Origin: Phaeobacter italicus
GTDB lineage: Bacteria; Pseudomonadota; Alphaproteobacteria; Rhodobacterales; Rhodobacteraceae
Length of the DNA stretch: 64,000 bases
NCBI RefSeq assembly: GCF_001258055.1
Contig: NZ_CVRM01000011.1
Location: 806,001-870,000, forward strand
Reading direction: 5' to 3'
The position numbers and the translations under genes are program-made. Under the pieces are notes generated by a model. The model was not told the origin of the DNA. It saw nothing but the letters and a program-made list of their open reading frames with translations, and made no database searches. Each line of letters starts with the position of its first letter. Within the stretch, counting starts at the first letter, position 1. Positions 55,446 through 63,954 of this stretch are shown here, piece by piece.

Positions 55446-55961
55446 ATGCCAAAGATCATCGATCACGACGCCCATAGCCAGGACCTCGCCCGCCGGGCTG
55501 CGGCGTATTTCTCTCAGCATGGTTATGGCGGGACGAGCATGCGCAAGATCGCGCAACACCTCGGCCTGTCCAAAAGCGCGCTCTATCATTACTTTCCCAC
55601 CAAAGAGGCGCTGTTTCTTGCCTGCACAAGGCAGGTGATGCCGGGCGAGGACGCCCTGCCCCAAAACGCCACCGGTAGCGAAACGGACCGTTTGCAGGCC
55701 TTGAAGGAGATGATGGGACAGGATTTTGCCGCTGAAATGGCGTTGATTTTCGACTATCTCAGGGGAAAATCCCAAGCAGAGATTGCCCAGGATGAGGCCA
55801 TGCAGCTGGCGCTTTCCGCCTATCGCGGCGCGGTGGCCGCAATCGTGGGAGAGACCCGATCAGAGCAGGTCCTGGCCCAGATCATGGGCGAGCTGATGCT
55901 CGTGTATCTATCGGGTGGCGAGACACAAAAAACCCCGCAACCGCATGGGGTTACGGGGTGA
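55446..55961 (+). CDS. TetR family transcriptional regulator
   Basis: This 171-residue repressor has the N-terminal helix-turn-helix at about 12-58: LARRAAAYFSQHGYGGTSMRK, split as FSQHGYGGTSMRKIAQHLGL, and SKSALYHYFPTKEALF. The C-terminal ligand domain is short. The start ATG directly follows an operator-like palindrome and has no strong ribosome site. Its last codons coincide with the zapA terminator hairpin on the other strand. It probably represses the divergent membrane enzyme gene and itself. The ligand is unknown. Confidence 0.88.
   Translation: MPKIIDHDAHSQDLARRAAAYFSQHGYGGTSMRKIAQHLGLSKSALYHYFPTKEALFLACTRQVMPGEDALPQNATGSETDRLQALKEMMGQDFAAEMALIFDYLRGKSQAEIAQDEAMQLALSAYRGAVAAIVGETRSEQVLAQIMGELMLVYLSGGETQKTPQPHGVTG
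55925..55958 (-). terminator. Terminator of the zapA operon, overlapping the tetR 3' end
   Basis: CCCCG-C-AACC (55933-55942) pairs with GGTT-A-CGGGG (55949-55958). On the minus strand it is followed by TTTTTT. It lies wholly inside the tetR coding end. Confidence 0.85.
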
Positions 55962-56000
55962 TTTGAACCTATATTTCCAACCCGTGCAGAGGCCGCTTGA

Positions 56001-56396
56001 TCAGCTGGCGGCCTGCTCTTCGATCTCCTGCGCCAGCGCCTCTGTGCGGGCGGCCAGCTCTGCGAGCGTCTCGGTCACAAGCGGCGGAACAACCGGCACT
56101 TCGATCCGTTCAGGCTCTGGCGCGGGCGCGGCGCGCAGCTCGGCCAGTTCGGCATCGCGCGCCGCCAGCTCGGCTTCGACTTCTTTGATACGGTCCTCGA
56201 CCGCTGCCGTTTTATCCGCCAGCATCAACCCCGCCATCAACAGCATCCGGGATTCGGGCATCCGACCGATCTGATCGGACAGAACCTGCGCCTCATCGTC
56301 AAGCATCTTGGCCGCAGAATGCAGATAGCTTTCTTCGCCCTCCTGACAGGATACTTCAAACCCGCGACCGCCGATGTGAATTGTGACTTCGGGCAT
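56001..56396 (-). CDS. zapA: Cell division protein ZapA
   Basis: This 131-residue FtsZ-associated protein has an N-terminal globular part with VTIHIGGRGFEVSC and GEESYLHSAAKMLDDEA, and a helical coiled-coil part with MLLMAGLMLADKTAAVEDRIKE, split as MLLMAGLMLADKTAAVED. It is longer than E. coli ZapA because of a C-terminal Pro/Glu-rich extension (about 90-131). It bundles FtsZ at the division site. Its start overlaps the stop of the coiled-coil gene by one base (TGATG), implying translational coupling. Confidence 0.92.
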   Translation of the reverse strand: MPEVTIHIGGRGFEVSCQEGEESYLHSAAKMLDDEAQVLSDQIGRMPESRMLLMAGLMLADKTAAVEDRIKEVEAELAARDAELAELRAAPAPEPERIEVPVVPPLVTETLAELAARTEALAQEIEEQAAS

Positions 56397-57448
56397 CAGA
56401 TATCTTCTCCTTCGGGCATCGGTTGGGCTGTTCGGGCGCTCGCCATCGTGTCAGCCAGCGTGTCAACCGGCGCGCCATCCATCATTGGGATCTCGACCGA
56501 GGGCTCTTCTGCCGGGCTGTCTTGCTGATCGCTGCCCTCTTGTCCGGCTTGCGCCAGCAACGGCTCCAGCTTTGCAAGGATCGCCGTCACATGCGCCTGC
56601 TCGGCGGCAAAAGACGCGCGCAATGTGTCCACTTCGGACTGCAGAGCCGCGTTGATCAGGTCAGGATTGCCGACACCTTCGGCGTTTGCATCTCGCAGGG
56701 CGGCGTTCGAGGCGCGCAGCTGATCCGCTGTCGCGCGCAGCTCCTGCTGGGCATGGTCAAGCTGCACCAACATATCGTTCTGATTGGCGAATTCATCGGC
56801 GCTGGGGCCAACTGCAGCGGCCTCTCTCGCGGCCTGTTCCGCCGCCTGAGCCGCTGAAACCGCGGCGTTGGCCTCCTCCAACTGGTGACGCAGCGCTTCG
56901 ACCTCGGCATTCAGGGCCGCCGCATCTACAGCCGCGCCCAGATCGTCGGGTTCTTCCTGCAGCTGTTCGCTCAAACGGGCGTTGGTTGCCAGGGCTTCGT
57001 CCAGCTGATCCTGCAGCGCCTCGCGGGCCGAGGCGGCCTCGTTGCCGTGGACTTCAAGTTCCTGTTTCAACCTGGCCACTTCGGCCTGCAATGCGTCGCG
57101 CTCAGCGGTGTTGCCAACCTCGTTGCGCAGCAGCTCCACCTCGGCTTGAAGGGCTGCGAGCTCTCCAACATCGTCGGTGGCCGGTGCCGCGGTCTTGGCC
57201 TCGGCTTCCTGTAGCTGATTGCGCAGGACTTTCAACCGCTCTTCCAACTGGGCGTTGGCCAGCCGTTCTTCATCCAGTTCACGGCTCAGCGTTTCATGGG
57301 CAGCGTTGGATTGCGACTGCGCCTCTGCTTCGGCCTGAACGCGTGCTTCGGTTGCGGTGCGTGCAGTCTCCTGCAAGGCTGCGGCCCCCGCACCGATCCG
57401 CTCCATCGCGGCCAGGATCCGACCCTGCAATTCTTCGATCTGCTCCAT
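56396..57448 (-). CDS. Long coiled-coil protein coupled to zapA
   Basis: This 350-residue soluble protein is composed almost entirely of heptad-like helices rich in Ala, Glu, Leu and Gln (about 1-310), beginning MEQIEELQGRILAAMERIG. A short Pro/Glu-rich tail follows. No catalytic motif is visible, and I do not recognise a named family. Direct coupling to zapA suggests a division-associated scaffold, analogous in role to ZapB or ZauP-like partners, but that is inference. It is divergent from tkt with 276 bases between, in which I see no feature. Confidence 0.78.
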   Translation of the reverse strand: MEQIEELQGRILAAMERIGAGAAALQETARTATEARVQAEAEAQSQSNAAHETLSRELDEERLANAQLEERLKVLRNQLQEAEAKTAAPATDDVGELAALQAEVELLRNEVGNTAERDALQAEVARLKQELEVHGNEAASAREALQDQLDEALATNARLSEQLQEEPDDLGAAVDAAALNAEVEALRHQLEEANAAVSAAQAAEQAAREAAAVGPSADEFANQNDMLVQLDHAQQELRATADQLRASNAALRDANAEGVGNPDLINAALQSEVDTLRASFAAEQAHVTAILAKLEPLLAQAGQEGSDQQDSPAEEPSVEIPMMDGAPVDTLADTMASARTAQPMPEGEDI

Positions 57449-57724
57449 GCCTGTCCCTTTGCGACCCCGTGATGTATCTGCCGGTATTTATCTGCCGGTT
57501 CCGTCTACAGCGCTAACATCGCCCGATTCAGGCGCAATTTGCGCGAATCAGAACGGACCAGCGGCTGTGCAACCAACTTAGTTCATGCAGGGATAAATTA
57601 CCCCCTGTTTGCTTTCAAGCACTTGCGGCACATAGTTCGCGCAAGAAGCCGCGCAAACGCTTGATCTTTGCCACATCACTGTTATTGAGCCACCAGTCTG
57701 CCTAAAACCCAGAGGAAAAATCCA

Positions 57725-59746
57725 GTGGATCTGACTGCCCTGCGCAACGCAAACCCCGAACATTGGACCAAGGCTGCGGCCATCCGTGCCCTGGCCCTCG
57801 ATGCCGTTGCTGCGGCCAATTCGGGCCATACCGGCATGCCCATCGGCATGGCCGATGTCGCGACCGTCCTGTTTGAAAAACACATGAAGTTCGACGTGGC
57901 GAACCCAAAGTGGCCGGACCGCGACCGCTTTATCCTGTCCGCCGGTCACGGCTCCATGCTGATCTATTCGCTGCTCTATCTCATGGGCGACGCACAGGTC
58001 ACGCTTGAGCAGATCAAGAACTTCCGCCAGATGGGCGCCCTGACTGCAGGCCACCCGGAAAACTTCCTTATCGATGCGGTGGAAACCACCACCGGTCCGC
58101 TGGGCCAGGGCATCGCCAATGCCGTTGGTTTTGCCATGGCAGAGGAAATGCAGCGCGCCCAGTACGGCCGCAAGCTGGTGGATCACCACACCTATGTGAT
58201 CGCAGGCGACGGCTGCCTGATGGAAGGTGTCAGCCAGGAAGCCATCGGTCTTGCTGGTCGTCACTCGCTCGGCAAGCTGATTGTTCTGTGGGACAACAAC
58301 AACATCACCATCGACGGCACTGTTGAGCTGTCGGACCGCACCAACCAGGTGCAGCGCTTCAAGGCGTCGGGCTGGCATGTTCAGGAAATCGACGGTCACG
58401 ATCCCAAGGCGATTGATGCCGCGATCGAAGCCGCGAAAAAGACCAAGAAGCCGTCCATGATTGCCTGCAAAACCCACATCGCCCTGGGGCACGCAGCGCA
58501 GGACACATCCAAAGGCCACGGCGCCCTGACGGACGCGGAACAGCTGAAAGCGGCCAAGGACGCCTATGGCTGGACCGGCGGCGCATTCGAGGTGCCCGCA
58601 GACATCAAAGCCCAGTGGGAAGCCATCGGCCAGCGCGGCGCAGCCGAGCGTGAAGCCTGGGAAGCGCGCTTTGCCGAAGCCTCCCAGCAGAAGCAGGACC
58701 GCTTTAACCGCGCCTATGCGCTGGACGCCCCCAAGAAGCTGTCCGCCGCTGTCAAAGCGCTGAAAAAGCAGGTGAGCGAAGACCAGCCCAAGGTCGCAAC
58801 CCGCAAGGCATCGGAAATGGCGCTGGCCGTCATCAACCCGCTTATGCCTGAAACTGTCGGTGGCTCTGCGGACCTGACCGGTTCCAACAACACCAAAACC
58901 GGCGATCTGGGTATCTTTGACATCGACAACCGCAAGGGTCGTTACGTCTATTGGGGTATCCGCGAGCACGGCATGGCTTCGGCGATGAACGGCATGGCGC
59001 TGCATGGTGGTATTCGCCCCTATGGCGGCACCTTCTTCTGCTTCACCGACTACGCCCGCCCGGCAATGCGTCTGGCTGCCCTGATGAAGATCCCGTCGGT
59101 GTTCGTGATGACCCACGACTCCATCGGTGTTGGCGAAGACGGCCCGACCCACCAGCCGGTTGAGCATCTGGCCATCTGCCGCGCGACCCCGAACACCTAT
59201 GTGTTCCGTCCCGCTGACGCCGTGGAAACCGCAGAAGCCTGGGAAATCGCCCTGACCGAGAAAGAAACCCCCTCGGTCATGACGCTGACCCGTCAGAACC
59301 TGCCGACCGTGCGCACCGAGCACAAGCTGAACAACCTCACCTCCAAGGGCGCCTATGTTCTGGCAGAGGCCGAGGGCAAGCGTCAGGTCATCTTGATCGC
59401 CACCGGTTCCGAGGTGTCGGTTGCAATGGACGCAAAGGCCAAGCTGGAAGCAGAAGGCATCGGCACCCGTGTGGTCTCCATGCCCTGCATGGAGCTGTTC
59501 GCACAGCAGGACGAGGCCTACCGCCGCAAGGTCCTGCCCGCAGGTCCGGTGCGCGTTGGTATCGAAGCCGCCATGCGCGCAGGCGGCTGGGACCGCTGGC
59601 TGTTGGGCGAGCGCGGCCAGGAGAAGAAAGCCGCATTTGTCGGCATGGACCGCTTCGGCGCCTCCGCCCCCGCGGGCGAGCTGTTCGAGAAGTTCGGCAT
59701 CACGGCCGACAACACCGTTGCGAAGGTGAAAGAACTGCTGGGTTAA
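57725..59746 (+). CDS. tkt: Transketolase
   Basis: This 673-residue thiamine-pyrophosphate enzyme of the pentose phosphate and Calvin pathways has the substrate histidine in [13 protein letters not shown], the thiamine site [13 protein letters not shown] with [10 protein letters not shown], and later [14 protein letters not shown] and [20 protein letters not shown]. The start is GTG at 57725, preceded by AGAGG. Length is typical. A terminator follows. Sugar-metabolism gene gap lies 2.4 kb downstream, separated by an Abi gene and a DUF808 gene, so the usual tkt-gap neighbourhood is interrupted. Confidence 0.97.
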   Translation: MDLTALRNANPEHWTKAAAIRALALDAVAAANSGHTGMPIGMADVATVLFEKHMKFDVANPKWPDRDRFILSAGHGSMLIYSLLYLMGDAQVTLEQIKNFRQMGALTAGHPENFLIDAVETTTGPLGQGIANAVGFAMAEEMQRAQYGRKLVDHHTYVIAGDGCLMEGVSQEAIGLAGRHSLGKLIVLWDNNNITIDGTVELSDRTNQVQRFKASGWHVQEIDGHDPKAIDAAIEAAKKTKKPSMIACKTHIALGHAAQDTSKGHGALTDAEQLKAAKDAYGWTGGAFEVPADIKAQWEAIGQRGAAEREAWEARFAEASQQKQDRFNRAYALDAPKKLSAAVKALKKQVSEDQPKVATRKASEMALAVINPLMPETVGGSADLTGSNNTKTGDLGIFDIDNRKGRYVYWGIREHGMASAMNGMALHGGIRPYGGTFFCFTDYARPAMRLAALMKIPSVFVMTHDSIGVGEDGPTHQPVEHLAICRATPNTYVFRPADAVETAEAWEIALTEKETPSVMTLTRQNLPTVRTEHKLNNLTSKGAYVLAEAEGKRQVILIATGSEVSVAMDAKAKLEAEGIGTRVVSMPCMELFAQQDEAYRRKVLPAGPVRVGIEAAMRAGGWDRWLLGERGQEKKAAFVGMDRFGASAPAGELFEKFGITADNTVAKVKELLG

Positions 59747-59772
59747 GTCTCGCTACAATGCAAAAAGAGGAA

Positions 59773-59797
59773 GGGCACCCAACCGGGTGCCCTTTTT
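59773..59797 (+). terminator. Rho-independent terminator of tkt
   Basis: GGGCACCC (59773-59780) pairs with GGGTGCCC (59785-59792), followed by TTTTT. Confidence 0.92.
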
Positions 59798-59875
59798 GTC
59801 GTGGAATGGCTGCTGTGCGGACAAAGTGTGAATTCGCTGCGGTTGCGCGAAGGGCTGCGTGGGAGTATGCTGCGG

Positions 59876-60667
59876 CTATTGATCGCCGCTCTTTTTTGTT
59901 TCAATTCTCGCTTGCCAAGTCTCAATCAAAAACAAAGCCATTGACCCAGCAAGGTTAACCGTCAAGGCGGCATGACGTGGCTTAAATGAAACTCGTGAGC
60001 GCCCTCCAGCATGGGCATCACCACCTTTGTTGCGTAAAGAACCAATACTCTGAACGACGCTTTGGCAGTTTCCCAAAATCGTCTTAAACACTTCTTCCTG
60101 ATGCTGCGATGGTGCCAGGTTCATCACCTTTGACGCTTCAGAGTATAGCTTCGGCACATTCCATTTTGGCTCCCAAGTTGCGCCGCTGTCCTCGATGATG
60201 TGTTTGCAGACCTCTTCAAGTAGCGTACTTGAGGCGGTCACGGCACCGTCTGGGTCCGTTGATCGCCTTTCTAGCGCTTTGGCCCAAAAAGCTTGGACGG
60301 CAGGAGCATCATAGACATCAAGACCTTCTGTGATCACGGCATCTGCCGCACCACCTCCTGACTCAAGGAAGGCCAATAGCGGTTTAAAAGAATCTTCTAC
60401 ATGTCCTCGACGTATAGCCCAGGAACCTGAGCCACTTGCAACGCTTGACAATGCAGACCGCACCGATGCGGCATCATTCGAAAAGCGCACAAAATCTGGC
60501 AGAAGCCGTTTGCTTGCTGGATCGTCCATCAACTTCTTTCTGGCCATTTTGTACTCACGCTCCGAACCACCCTCGGTCGTAAGACCAACGCAGTTGTTTT
60601 TTAAAAGCAGCGCGCATTCAAAAAGATCGTCCGGAATTTCTGGTTCGCCGAAATCAGCAAATGTCAT
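59876..60667 (-). CDS. Solitary abortive-infection family protein (Abi_C-like)
   Basis: This 263-residue protein has an N-terminal region (about 1-130) without a recognised domain. The C-terminal half matches the Abi_C pattern: ASSTLLEEVCKHIIEDSG, PKLYSEASKVMNLAPSQHQE, VVQSIGSLRNKGGDAHAGG and RHAALTVNLAGSMALFLIETW. Members are found in phage-defence contexts, and the conserved R-N-K-G-D-A-H core may be part of an RNase-like or nucleotide-binding site. Its base composition is visibly lower in GC than neighbouring tkt and gap, suggesting acquisition by transfer. No toxin-antitoxin partner or integrase lies beside it. Confidence 0.75.
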   Translation of the reverse strand: MTFADFGEPEIPDDLFECALLLKNNCVGLTTEGGSEREYKMARKKLMDDPASKRLLPDFVRFSNDAASVRSALSSVASGSGSWAIRRGHVEDSFKPLLAFLESGGGAADAVITEGLDVYDAPAVQAFWAKALERRSTDPDGAVTASSTLLEEVCKHIIEDSGATWEPKWNVPKLYSEASKVMNLAPSQHQEEVFKTILGNCQSVVQSIGSLRNKGGDAHAGGRSRVSFKPRHAALTVNLAGSMALFLIETWQARIETKKSGDQ

Positions 60668-60829
60668 CAGCTATCCTTTAATCAATGGATTTCCGAAATT
60701 TGGTCTAACTTTCGCCCTACGTTCAGGATTTCAAACGTGTTCGCCATCGGGATACCGGACGTTGGAGAGAATTGCAGCATCCGTCACTCTGGGCTCACAA
60801 CAGACATCTTTCCAATCACCGATTGGCGA

Positions 60830-61801
60830 TCAGTGCGCAGCCTTCTTCCCTGACACTGCCGCAATCACCGGTCCCACAACCTTCGTCGCCAGCGGGATCA
60901 GCAGCAGACCGTAGGCCAGCCCAAACACGCCGTCCATCGTGGCCTTGGCGACCCATTCGGCAAAACCCTCCCATGCGGCGGGGACCGCGTGACCGACGGC
61001 ATAGGCCCAGTCGTGAATGTGGTGACCCAGCCAACCAAAGCCCAGCTCTTCCAGCCCGTGGATGATGATGGAGCCACCGACCCACAGCATCGCAGCGGTT
61101 CCGACCACCGACAGGATCCACATCAGAACCGGCATGAATTTCACCAGCCCGCGACCAATTCCCCGCCCAACCGGGGTCAGTGCGTTGTTGGTGAGGTAAA
61201 GCCCCACATCGTCCATCTTCACGATCAGCGCCACAGATCCATAAACCGCAACGGTCACGCCAATGCCGACAACCGCAAGGGTCGCCGCCTGCATCCAGAC
61301 ATTGGGCGCCTCGATCGCGGCCAGCGCGATTGTCATGATTTCCGCCGACAGGATGAAATCGGTTTTGATCGCCCCCTTGACCTTCTGCTCTTCCAGATGG
61401 CCCGGATCCTTTACCGACATGTCTTCTTCGATCTCGTGGCTGGCGTGGGGAAAGAGCACGTGAAAGATCTTCTCGGCCCCCTCAAAACACAGGTAACTGC
61501 CCCCCAGCATAAGGAGGGGCGTAATCAGCCAGGGGGCAAAATTCGCGAGCAGCATCGCGACCGGCAGAAGCAGGATCAGCTTGTTGAAAAACGACCCTCG
61601 CGCAATGCGCCAGATGATCGGCAGTTCGCGGGCGGGCTCGAACCCCTGAACATATTTCGGGGTCACGGCTGCATCGTCGATGATCACCCCCGCCGTCTTG
61701 GCCCCGGCCTTGCCCGCAGCTGCCGCCACATCGTCAACCGATGTTGCCGCAACCTTGGCAATGCCTGCGACATCATCCAGCAAAGCCAACAAACCGCTCA
61801 T
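60830..61801 (-). CDS. DUF808 family inner-membrane protein
   Basis: This 323-residue protein starts MSGLLALLDDVAGIAK, characteristic of the DUF808 (YedI-like) family. About seven hydrophobic segments occur between 70 and 310. LLMLGGSYLCFEGAEK and TDFILSAEIMTIALAAI are conserved family regions. The function is unknown, although an ion-channel or transporter role has been suggested for the group. It is divergent from gap, separated by 328 bases that hold operator-like repeats. Confidence 0.92.
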   Translation of the reverse strand: MSGLLALLDDVAGIAKVAATSVDDVAAAAGKAGAKTAGVIIDDAAVTPKYVQGFEPARELPIIWRIARGSFFNKLILLLPVAMLLANFAPWLITPLLMLGGSYLCFEGAEKIFHVLFPHASHEIEEDMSVKDPGHLEEQKVKGAIKTDFILSAEIMTIALAAIEAPNVWMQAATLAVVGIGVTVAVYGSVALIVKMDDVGLYLTNNALTPVGRGIGRGLVKFMPVLMWILSVVGTAAMLWVGGSIIIHGLEELGFGWLGHHIHDWAYAVGHAVPAAWEGFAEWVAKATMDGVFGLAYGLLLIPLATKVVGPVIAAVSGKKAAH

Positions 61802-62129
61802 GGGGGATCCTCTTCATCTTGCGCGTGTTGCGCCCACAGTAACCATTCGCCTTTCAGGTACAAGTCGCGCAAGCCCCGGATTGTTCCCAGATCCATATGA
61901 CCGGACTGACACCGGTCCAGGCACCTGTCGCAAATTCCGATGCGAATGACGCAGGGCAAAAGCGCCCGCGCGGTGGCGGCAAAATCTGTTAACGCAACCA
62001 GTGATTTTCGTTACCGCAACCATCCATGTTTTGCGCTAACAGTCTGGTTTTATATACCTTTTCGCACTTTTGGTGACGGGAAATGACCGCTATAGCGAGG
62101 GCAAGTTCTGCACGTTTGGAGAGACGCAC
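61802..62129. other. Intergenic region between the DUF808 gene and gap
   Basis: No gene is supported. The 61860-61990 part shows no feature. Three operator-like repeats occupy 61988-62040, and a TATA-rich stretch near 62052 may be the gap promoter -10 region. Confidence 0.45.
61988..62040. promoter_or_regulatory. Three operator-like repeats GTTA-N-CGCAA upstream of gap
   Basis: GTTAACGCAACCA (61988-62000) and GTTACCGCAACCA (62010-62022) are direct repeats 22 bp apart. TTGCGCTAAC (62031-62040) is an inverted copy. Each is close to the LacI-type palindrome TGTTAGCGCTAACA, of the kind linked to central-carbon control in alphaproteobacteria. They lie 90-142 bases before the gap start. Confidence 0.55.
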
Positions 62130-63131
62130 ATGACCATCAAAGTCGGGATCAACGGGTTCGGCCGCATCGGGCGCTGCACTCTGGCGCATATCGCAGCCTC
62201 GGGCCGCGACGATATCGAAGTGGTCAAGGTCAATGCCACTGGCCCCCTGGAAACTGCAGCCCACCTGCTGAAGTATGACAGCGTGCACGGTCGTTTTCCA
62301 AACGACGTGACCATCGGCGAAGGCACCATGAACCTGGGCCGCGGTGACATGCAGATGTTCTCGACCTACGACATGAACGAGCTGGACTGGTCCGGCTGTG
62401 ACGTTGTTCTGGAGTGTACCGGCAAATTCAACGACGGCGAAAAAGCCAAGGCGCATCTGGAGCGCGGTGCCAAGAAGGTGCTGCTGTCGGCACCGGGCAA
62501 GAACGTCGACAAGACCATCGTTTTCGGCGTGAACGACGACAAGCTGGAAGCGGGCGACGTGATGGTTTCCAACGGCTCCTGCACCACCAACTGCCTTGCC
62601 CCGCTTGCCAAAGTCCTGGACGAGACCGTCGGTATCGAAAGCGGCATCATGACCACGATCCACGCCTATACCGGCGACCAGCCGACGCTGGACCGCCGCC
62701 ACAGCGATCTGTATCGCGCGCGTGCGGCAGCCATGGCGATGATCCCGACCTCCACGGGTGCAGCCAAGGCGCTGGGTGAGGTGCTGCCGAACCTAAAGGG
62801 GCGTCTTGACGGTTCTGCCATCCGCGTGCCCACCCCGAATGTCTCGGCTGTGGATCTGACCTTCCGCGCGTCCAAGAAGACCTCGGTGACCGAAATCAAC
62901 GCGATCATGAGCGAAGCGGCCAATGGGCACATGTCCCGCGTGCTGGGCTACGAGCCTGCACCGCTGGTTTCGATCGATTTCAACCACACAGAGCAGAGCT
63001 CTATCTTTGCGCCGGATCAGACCCGCGTTGTCGAAGACCAGCTGGTGCGCGTTCTGGCGTGGTATGACAACGAATGGGCCTTCTCTGTCCGCATGGCTGA
63101 TGTTGCGGTTGCGATGGCGCGCCTCAGCTGA
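62130..63131 (+). CDS. gap: Glyceraldehyde-3-phosphate dehydrogenase, GapB-like cofactor site
   Basis: This 333-residue enzyme has VGINGFGRIGRCTLAHI, catalytic Cys151 in SNGSCTTNCLAPL, His178 in TTIHAYTGDQ and WYDNEWAFSVRM. At the adenosine-ribose site it reads VNATGPLETAAHLLKYDS. The aspartate normally found in V-N-D of NAD-specific enzymes is replaced by alanine (Asn35-Ala36). This pattern resembles B. subtilis GapB, which prefers NADP and works in gluconeogenesis. Cofactor use is inference. The ATG at 62130 is preceded by GGAGAG; an extension to 62070 is rejected. Confidence 0.96.
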   Translation: MTIKVGINGFGRIGRCTLAHIAASGRDDIEVVKVNATGPLETAAHLLKYDSVHGRFPNDVTIGEGTMNLGRGDMQMFSTYDMNELDWSGCDVVLECTGKFNDGEKAKAHLERGAKKVLLSAPGKNVDKTIVFGVNDDKLEAGDVMVSNGSCTTNCLAPLAKVLDETVGIESGIMTTIHAYTGDQPTLDRRHSDLYRARAAAMAMIPTSTGAAKALGEVLPNLKGRLDGSAIRVPTPNVSAVDLTFRASKKTSVTEINAIMSEAANGHMSRVLGYEPAPLVSIDFNHTEQSSIFAPDQTRVVEDQLVRVLAWYDNEWAFSVRMADVAVAMARLS

Positions 63132-63222
63132 TCTTCAGCTGACCCCTGGCAGACGCAGCCCTTGTTTTGAAACGCTCGCTCAGGCATATCTGGGCGGGCG
63201 TTTTCTCTTTTGGGCCAGATGG

Positions 63223-63366
63223 ATGACCAACACAATTGCAGTTGTTTTAGGCGGTTTTCTGATTGCGGCCATCGCCATCGACATCGCCCTGTTTGGCGAT
63301 GTGCACATGATCTTCCTCGGCAAACGTATGCTCGAACTGATCGACTGGATTGCCTTCTGGCGTTGA
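63223..63366 (+). CDS. 47-residue membrane protein downstream of gap
   Basis: The short frame encodes MTNTIAVVLGGFLIAAIAID, followed by a loop and KRMLELIDWIAFWR. It has one clear membrane segment at about 5-23. Similar small proteins ending in a tryptophan-rich I-D/E-W-x-A-F-W-R tail occur downstream of gap in related bacteria, sometimes misnamed as GAPDH. It lies 91 bases after the gap stop and may share its transcript. It is too short for many gene finders. Confidence 0.65.
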   Translation: MTNTIAVVLGGFLIAAIAIDIALFGDVHMIFLGKRMLELIDWIAFWR

Positions 63367-63401
63367 CCTTTTGGCCCGCTTTCCGCCCCCCACAACACCA
63401 A

Positions 63402-63425
63402 AAGACGGCGCCCATTCGGACGCCG
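63402..63425 (-). terminator. Terminator downstream of coaD
   Basis: On the minus strand CGGCGTCC pairs with GGGCGCCG (one G-T pair, loop GAAT), followed by TCTTTTGG. Confidence 0.55.
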
Positions 63426-63459
63426 CCCTGATCTCTTGCGACAGCGGAATGTGATCTGA

Positions 63460-63954
63460 TCAGCCGTTCAACCGTTTGCTCAGCTCTTCCTCGACCAGAG
63501 GGGTGACAAAGTTCGACACATCCCCCCCAAGGCGCGCGATTTCCTTCACCAGCTTTGAGGCAATCGCCTGATGGCGCGCCTCTGCCATCAGAAACACCGT
63601 CTCAACCGAGCTGTCGAGCGCGCGGTTCATGCCAACCATCTGGAATTCATACTCGAAATCCGCAACCGCCCGCAGGCCGCGCACGATGATCTGTGCACCC
63701 ACGTCGCGGGCACAATCAATCAGCAGATTTTCAAACGGGTGGGCCACGATCTCTGTGCCGGTCTGTTCGCTCAGCTTGGCGCATTCCGCCTCGATCATGG
63801 CGACACGCTCTTCCAGCGAAAACAGCGGTCCCTTGTCGCGGTTGATCGCAACGCCGATCACCAGTTTGTCCACCAGCGCGCTGGCACGGCGGATAATGTC
63901 GATATGTCCCAGGGTAATCGGGTCGAATGTTCCGGGATACAAGCCAATACGCAT
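63460..63954 (-). CDS. coaD: Phosphopantetheine adenylyltransferase
   Basis: This 164-residue enzyme adenylates 4'-phosphopantetheine in coenzyme A synthesis. The nucleotidyltransferase motif is YPGTFDPITLGHIDII with the T-x-G-H site. IIVRGLRAVADFEYEFQMVGMN and TVFLMAEARHQAIASKLVKEIA complete the family pattern. The ATG at 63954 follows AGGAGG by 7 bases; a start at 63993 is rejected. It is convergent with gap and the small membrane protein gene. Confidence 0.96.
   Translation of the reverse strand: MRIGLYPGTFDPITLGHIDIIRRASALVDKLVIGVAINRDKGPLFSLEERVAMIEAECAKLSEQTGTEIVAHPFENLLIDCARDVGAQIIVRGLRAVADFEYEFQMVGMNRALDSSVETVFLMAEARHQAIASKLVKEIARLGGDVSNFVTPLVEEELSKRLNG

Noticed and set aside
55959-55975. 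Minus-strand GGTTCAAATC resembling a tRNA T-loop
   Set aside because: No cloverleaf can be folded around it; it is the short leader between the zapA stop and its terminator.
55933-56000. 6S RNA next to zapA
   Set aside because: 6S RNA often neighbours zapA, but fewer than 70 bases separate the zapA stop from the terminator, too short for 6S RNA.
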